This document shows, one piece after another, positions 5,204 through 7,728 of a stretch of 7,728 nt of DNA. Source of the stretch: DATGEO01 sp035310015 (GTDB taxonomy: Bacteria > Chloroflexota > Dormibacteria > Dormibacterales > Dormibacteraceae); NCBI GenBank assembly GCA_035310015.1, contig DATGEO010000148.1:1-7728 (forward strand). Direction: 5' to 3'. A model generated the notes under the pieces. It saw only the letters and a program-made list of their open reading frames with translations. It searched no databases and had not been told where the DNA came from. Within the stretch, counting starts at the first letter, position 1; every line of letters begins with the position of its first letter. Both the position numbers and the translations under genes were made by a program.

Positions 5204-6292
5204 GTGCCGAGACCGGACGCCTGGCCGCGAACCATCCTTCACGTCGACCTCGACGCCTTCTACACGTCGGTCCACCAGCGCGACGACCCCAGGCTGAAGG
5301 GTGTGCCGGTCGCGGTCGCGGGCCGCTCGCGCCGGGCGGTGGTGATGGGCGCGTCGTACGAGGCCCGCGCCTACGGCGTCCGCTCGGCGATGCCGCTGCA
5401 CGAGGCGCTCGAGCTGTGTCCGCAGCTAGCGGTCGTCAACCCCGACAGCGCGCGCTACCGCGAGGCCAGCCGCCTGGTGCACCAGATCTTCCGGCGCTTC
5501 ACCTCGCCCGAGCTGGTCGAAGGCATCGCGCTCGACGAGGCGTACCTCGACGTGACCGCGCGCACCCGGCACGGCACCACCACCGCCGAGGAGGTGGCGC
5601 GTCGGATCAAGTTCCAGATCCACACCGAGGTTCAGCTCACGGCCACGGTCGGAGCCGCGACCTCCAAGCTCGTGGCCAAGGTCGCGAGCGGCACGAGGAA
5701 ACCCGACGGGCTGGTGCTCGTGCCGCCGGGCACGGAGGCGGACTTCCTGGCGCCGCTGCCGATTGGCGTGATCCCCGGGCTCGGGCCGAAGACCGAGGAG
5801 CGCCTCCACGCGATGGGCGTGCGCGCGGTCGGCGAGCTCGCCGGCTATGAGACGCAGCGACTGGTGCAGGCGCTCGGCGTGGGCGGCGCGGTGCTGCAGC
5901 GCCTGGCCCAGGGCCGCGACCGCTCCCCGGTGGACGGCAGCAAGCCCGCGAAGACGATCTCCGCCGAGACGACCTTCGAGAACGACGTCAGCGACCGGGG
6001 CGAGCTGGAGGTCGCGCTGCGCGACCTGACCGATCGCGTCGTCGAGCGCCTCCACTCCGAAGGCGTGCGCGCGCGGACGATCTACGTGAAGCTCAAGCTC
6101 CCGGACTTTCGCCTGGTGAGCCGCCAGGTGAGCCGGACGAGCCCGACCGACGACGTCGAGACGATCTTCCGCGCCGCGAGGTCGGCGCTCGAGAAGTCAC
6201 ACGTCGAGACTCGGCCTGTCCGTCTGATCGGGGTTGGCCTGTCTGGCCTCGAGCATCCGGAGCCCGACCTGCAGCTGACGCTTTTCGACTAG
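5204..6292 (+). CDS. dinB: DNA polymerase IV (Y-family translesion polymerase)
   Basis: DinB is a low-fidelity polymerase that copies past damaged bases at stalled forks. Numbering from the GTG at 5204 (362 residues), seen in order: HVDLDAFY (13-20) with metal ligand D15 and steric-gate Y20, which excludes ribonucleotides; the second metal site LDEAYLDV (110-117) with D111 and E112; GAATSKLVAKVASGTRKPDG (151-170); the helix-hairpin-helix thumb IPGLGPKTEERL (190-201); a little-finger domain from about SAETTFEND (253-261); and at the end QLTLF (357-361), a textbook beta-clamp-binding motif. All catalytic residues are present, so it should be active. An in-frame TTG at 5186 would add six residues, but the GTG gives the short lead-in usual for the family. 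Neither has a Shine-Dalgarno. GAAC at 5161-5164 lacks the partner GTTC, so no LexA-type SOS box is seen. Its last 200 bp are covered antisense by the facing exonuclease frame. Confidence 0.95.
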   Translation: MPRPDAWPRTILHVDLDAFYTSVHQRDDPRLKGVPVAVAGRSRRAVVMGASYEARAYGVRSAMPLHEALELCPQLAVVNPDSARYREASRLVHQIFRRFTSPELVEGIALDEAYLDVTARTRHGTTTAEEVARRIKFQIHTEVQLTATVGAATSKLVAKVASGTRKPDGLVLVPPGTEADFLAPLPIGVIPGLGPKTEERLHAMGVRAVGELAGYETQRLVQALGVGGAVLQRLAQGRDRSPVDGSKPAKTISAETTFENDVSDRGELEVALRDLTDRVVERLHSEGVRARTIYVKLKLPDFRLVSRQVSRTSPTDDVETIFRAARSALEKSHVETRPVRLIGVGLSGLEHPEPDLQLTLFD

Positions 6293-6974
6293 CGGTCCGC
6301 GGCGTCCGGTCGACCACCGGCCGCGGCAGCAGGGCCAGGACGTCGCCGACGGTGTTCAGGCCGAGCAGCTCGCGTGCTTTCGGGATCAAGGCCCGGAACA
6401 CCATCGCGGTCGCGCGCGCGTCGTCGAGCGCCGCGTGCGCCGGCGTGATGTCGAGACCGAGCTCGGTCACGAGGCGGGCGAGCCCGGGCACCTGCCCCTT
6501 CGGTAGGTCGAGCACGAGACGCGCCAGCGCGGTGGTGTCGATGATCGGATGCTCCAGGGGGCTCTCGAGCCCGCGGCCGACGAGCCACGTGTCGAAGGCG
6601 TCGTGGCTGTGCTCAACGAGCACGGCGCCGTTGGCGAAGCGCAGGAACGCGCGGCGCGCGTCTTTGAACACCGGCGCGCCGATGAGCATGGAGCGGTCGA
6701 TGTTGTGGCGCCGGCGCGCGTAGGGGTTGATCGGCGCCCGGCAGTCGACCAGCGTGTCGAAAAAGGAAAGCGTGCGCTCGAGCGTGAAGCGCTCGGCGCC
6801 AAGCTCGAGGACGAGGAATGGAGCATTGCCCGTGGTCTCGACGTCGAGGGCGACGAACTGCGCCTGGTCGAGCGGCGTCGACGGGTCGACGTCGGGCGCG
6901 TCGACGGCGATCTCCTCCCAGGGGACCGGCGCGGCCGCGCCACGTGGCTTGAGGTAGACCTGCTCCTGCTTCAT
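6093..6974 (-). CDS. DEDDh 3'-5' exonuclease-domain protein (DnaQ-like) with antisense-encoded basic tail
   Basis: The 293-residue frame holds an RNase T/DnaQ-type exonuclease domain: ALDVETTG (42-49) with D44 and E46, EHSHDAFDTWLV (121-132) with D128 as third acid, and HAALDDARAT (180-189) with H180 and D185. The four acids and the histidine define the DEDDh class, which removes nucleotides from 3' ends using two metals. About 40 residues precede the domain. The domain ends near residue 218 (DVLALLPRP). From residue 228 the frame crosses the dinB stop and runs 66 more codons antisense to dinB, giving an Arg/Ser/Gly/Pro tail without fold. This tail is either real overprinting or a result of a frameshift, since the -1 frame stops at 6291-6289, right beside the dinB stop. 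The ATG at 6974 overlaps the flippase TGA (ATGA), so translation is probably coupled. Substrate unknown: it could proofread, trim or act on RNA. Domain call firm, C-terminus doubtful. Confidence 0.82.
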   Translation of the reverse strand: MKQEQVYLKPRGAAAPVPWEEIAVDAPDVDPSTPLDQAQFVALDVETTGNAPFLVLELGAERFTLERTLSFFDTLVDCRAPINPYARRRHNIDRSMLIGAPVFKDARRAFLRFANGAVLVEHSHDAFDTWLVGRGLESPLEHPIIDTTALARLVLDLPKGQVPGLARLVTELGLDITPAHAALDDARATAMVFRALIPKARELLGLNTVGDVLALLPRPVVDRTPRTASRKASAAGRAPDARGQTGQPRSDGQAESRRVTSRAPTSRRGRSSRRRRSGSSGSPGGSPGESPGA

Positions 6975-7728
6975 CGCGCGACCAGGAGCGCCCGCCGCGC
7001 CCAGGCGATCTCATCGCGGGTCACGGCTCGAAGCAGGACGGCGGCGACGGCGTAGACCACAGCGCCGGCGGCGATCGGGATCAACACCGCGATGCCGTTC
7101 AGGCCGCTGAGCGGGTAGATGGCGAGGCCCATGACCAGGCCGGCCGCGAGCACCCTCCAGCTCAGCGCCACGACCGGCACTCGGCCGACGTGCCGCCTGA
7201 CCAGGATCCAGCCGGCGATGCCGAGCACGAGCTCCGTCGCGACCGTGGCCCAGCTCGCGCCCTGGTAGCCGAAGAGAGGGATCAGCGTCAGGTTCAGCGC
7301 GAGGTTAGCGACGAGGCTCCACGCCGCCGCCCACGTGAAGGATGCCTGGCGATCGGACGCGTTGAGCGCCCCGATGAAGGCGTTGTTGACGAACCCAATG
7401 CCGAGCGCCAGCGCCAGCACCCGGAGGGCGGGCTCGGAGCGCGTGAAGTCGTGGCCGAGCAGCAGTGGCGTGAGCGGATGGGCCAGCACGAAGATGCCGA
7501 TGGCGGTGGGACAGCCCATCAGGAACAGCGCCTTGTAGAAGCGGTTGACGGCTTCGATCATCTCCTTCGGCCGCTCGCGGTGGTACACGGCGAGCACTGG
7601 GAACACGACCGACAGAAAGGTGATGGGCACGAAGAGCAGCGACTCGATCGGCTTGTAGGCGGCGCCGTACAGCGCGGATTCGTATTCGGAGCGGATCACG
7701 TAGATGAGCGGCTGGTCGATGCGGAAAT
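6971..7728 (-). CDS. Polysaccharide flippase (Wzx/MATE-like membrane transporter), 5' part outside the window
   Basis: This is the C-terminal 252 residues or so of a multi-pass membrane protein of the oligosaccharide flippase (MOP exporter) superfamily, which moves lipid-linked sugar units across the inner membrane. The frame stays open to the right edge. The GTG at 7699 is internal, since the preceding codons read FRIDQPLIY, continuous with IRSEYESALYGAAYKPIESLLFVP, a pattern characteristic of this family between helices. Hydrophobic segments: LLFVPITFLSVVFPVLAVY; ALFLMGCPTAIGIFVLAHP, then LTPLLLG; VLALALGIGFVNNAFIGAL; a long pair around FTWAAAWSLVANLALNLTLI and ATELVLGIAGWILV; and a final pair around VLAAGLVMGLAIYPLSG and AVLIPIAAGAVVYAVAAVLL. 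Loop residues such as GYQGASWATV fit the family. Its stop overlaps the exonuclease start by 4 bp. With the nucleotide-sugar and glycosyltransferase genes here it fits a surface polysaccharide export pathway. Substrate not readable. Confidence 0.88.
   Translation of the reverse strand, partial: FRIDQPLIYVIRSEYESALYGAAYKPIESLLFVPITFLSVVFPVLAVYHRERPKEMIEAVNRFYKALFLMGCPTAIGIFVLAHPLTPLLLGHDFTRSEPALRVLALALGIGFVNNAFIGALNASDRQASFTWAAAWSLVANLALNLTLIPLFGYQGASWATVATELVLGIAGWILVRRHVGRVPVVALSWRVLAAGLVMGLAIYPLSGLNGIAVLIPIAAGAVVYAVAAVLLRAVTRDEIAWARRALLVAR

Noticed and set aside
7697..7699. GTG at 7699 as the true start of the flippase
   Set aside because: The frame continues without a stop to the window edge with family-like sequence (FRIDQPLIY), and the remaining protein would lack most of the usual helices; the gene is cut by the edge.

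Overview
The window is very GC-rich (by eye about two thirds G+C), densely coded bacterial chromosome. Overlapping starts and stops, GTG starts, few Shine-Dalgarno sequences and nearly leaderless promoters point to a high-GC Gram-positive-like or Chloroflexota-like soil lineage. The small tandem W-W-D-G-x-x-W protein with one membrane helix resembles proteins I associate with Actinomycetota and Candidatus Dormibacterota. The lineage is an inference and no marker here proves it.

Left part (1-2562, + strand): an extended-SDR nucleotide-sugar epimerase/dehydratase, then a family 2 glycosyltransferase of the polyprenyl-phosphate sugar transferase type overlapping its 3' end, then an unrecognised exported protein with a signal peptide and a C-terminal membrane anchor. 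Middle part (2532-4766, - strand): a tightly overlapped operon in the order rmlA, rmlC-like, rmlB. It would convert glucose-1-phosphate to dTDP-glucose, then to dTDP-4-keto-6-deoxyglucose, then to a C3/C5-epimerised product. No rmlD reductase is present, and the RmlC-like protein is short and lacks part of the usual active site, so the end product need not be dTDP-L-rhamnose.

A 52-bp divergent intergenic space (4767-4818) carries a candidate promoter for each side and a 13-bp palindrome. To its right, on the + strand, lie the small membrane protein (4819-5142) and a complete DNA polymerase IV (dinB, to 6292) with a C-terminal clamp-binding motif. Facing dinB on the - strand is a DEDDh exonuclease-domain protein whose reading frame runs 200 bp antisense into dinB. 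Its start overlaps the stop of a polysaccharide flippase that continues past the right edge.

Overall this is a cell-surface polysaccharide locus (nucleotide-sugar synthesis, lipid-linked sugar transfer, export) with a small DNA-repair pair (dinB and an exonuclease) set into it. I see no rRNA, tRNA, CRISPR array, insertion sequence or prophage gene. Apart from the 52- and 61-bp intergenic spaces there is almost no non-coding DNA, so there is no gene-free stretch above 300 bases. I found nothing that clearly amounts to a new system. The best leads are the long antisense tail of the exonuclease, the atypical RmlC in an operon without RmlD, and the orphan exported protein.
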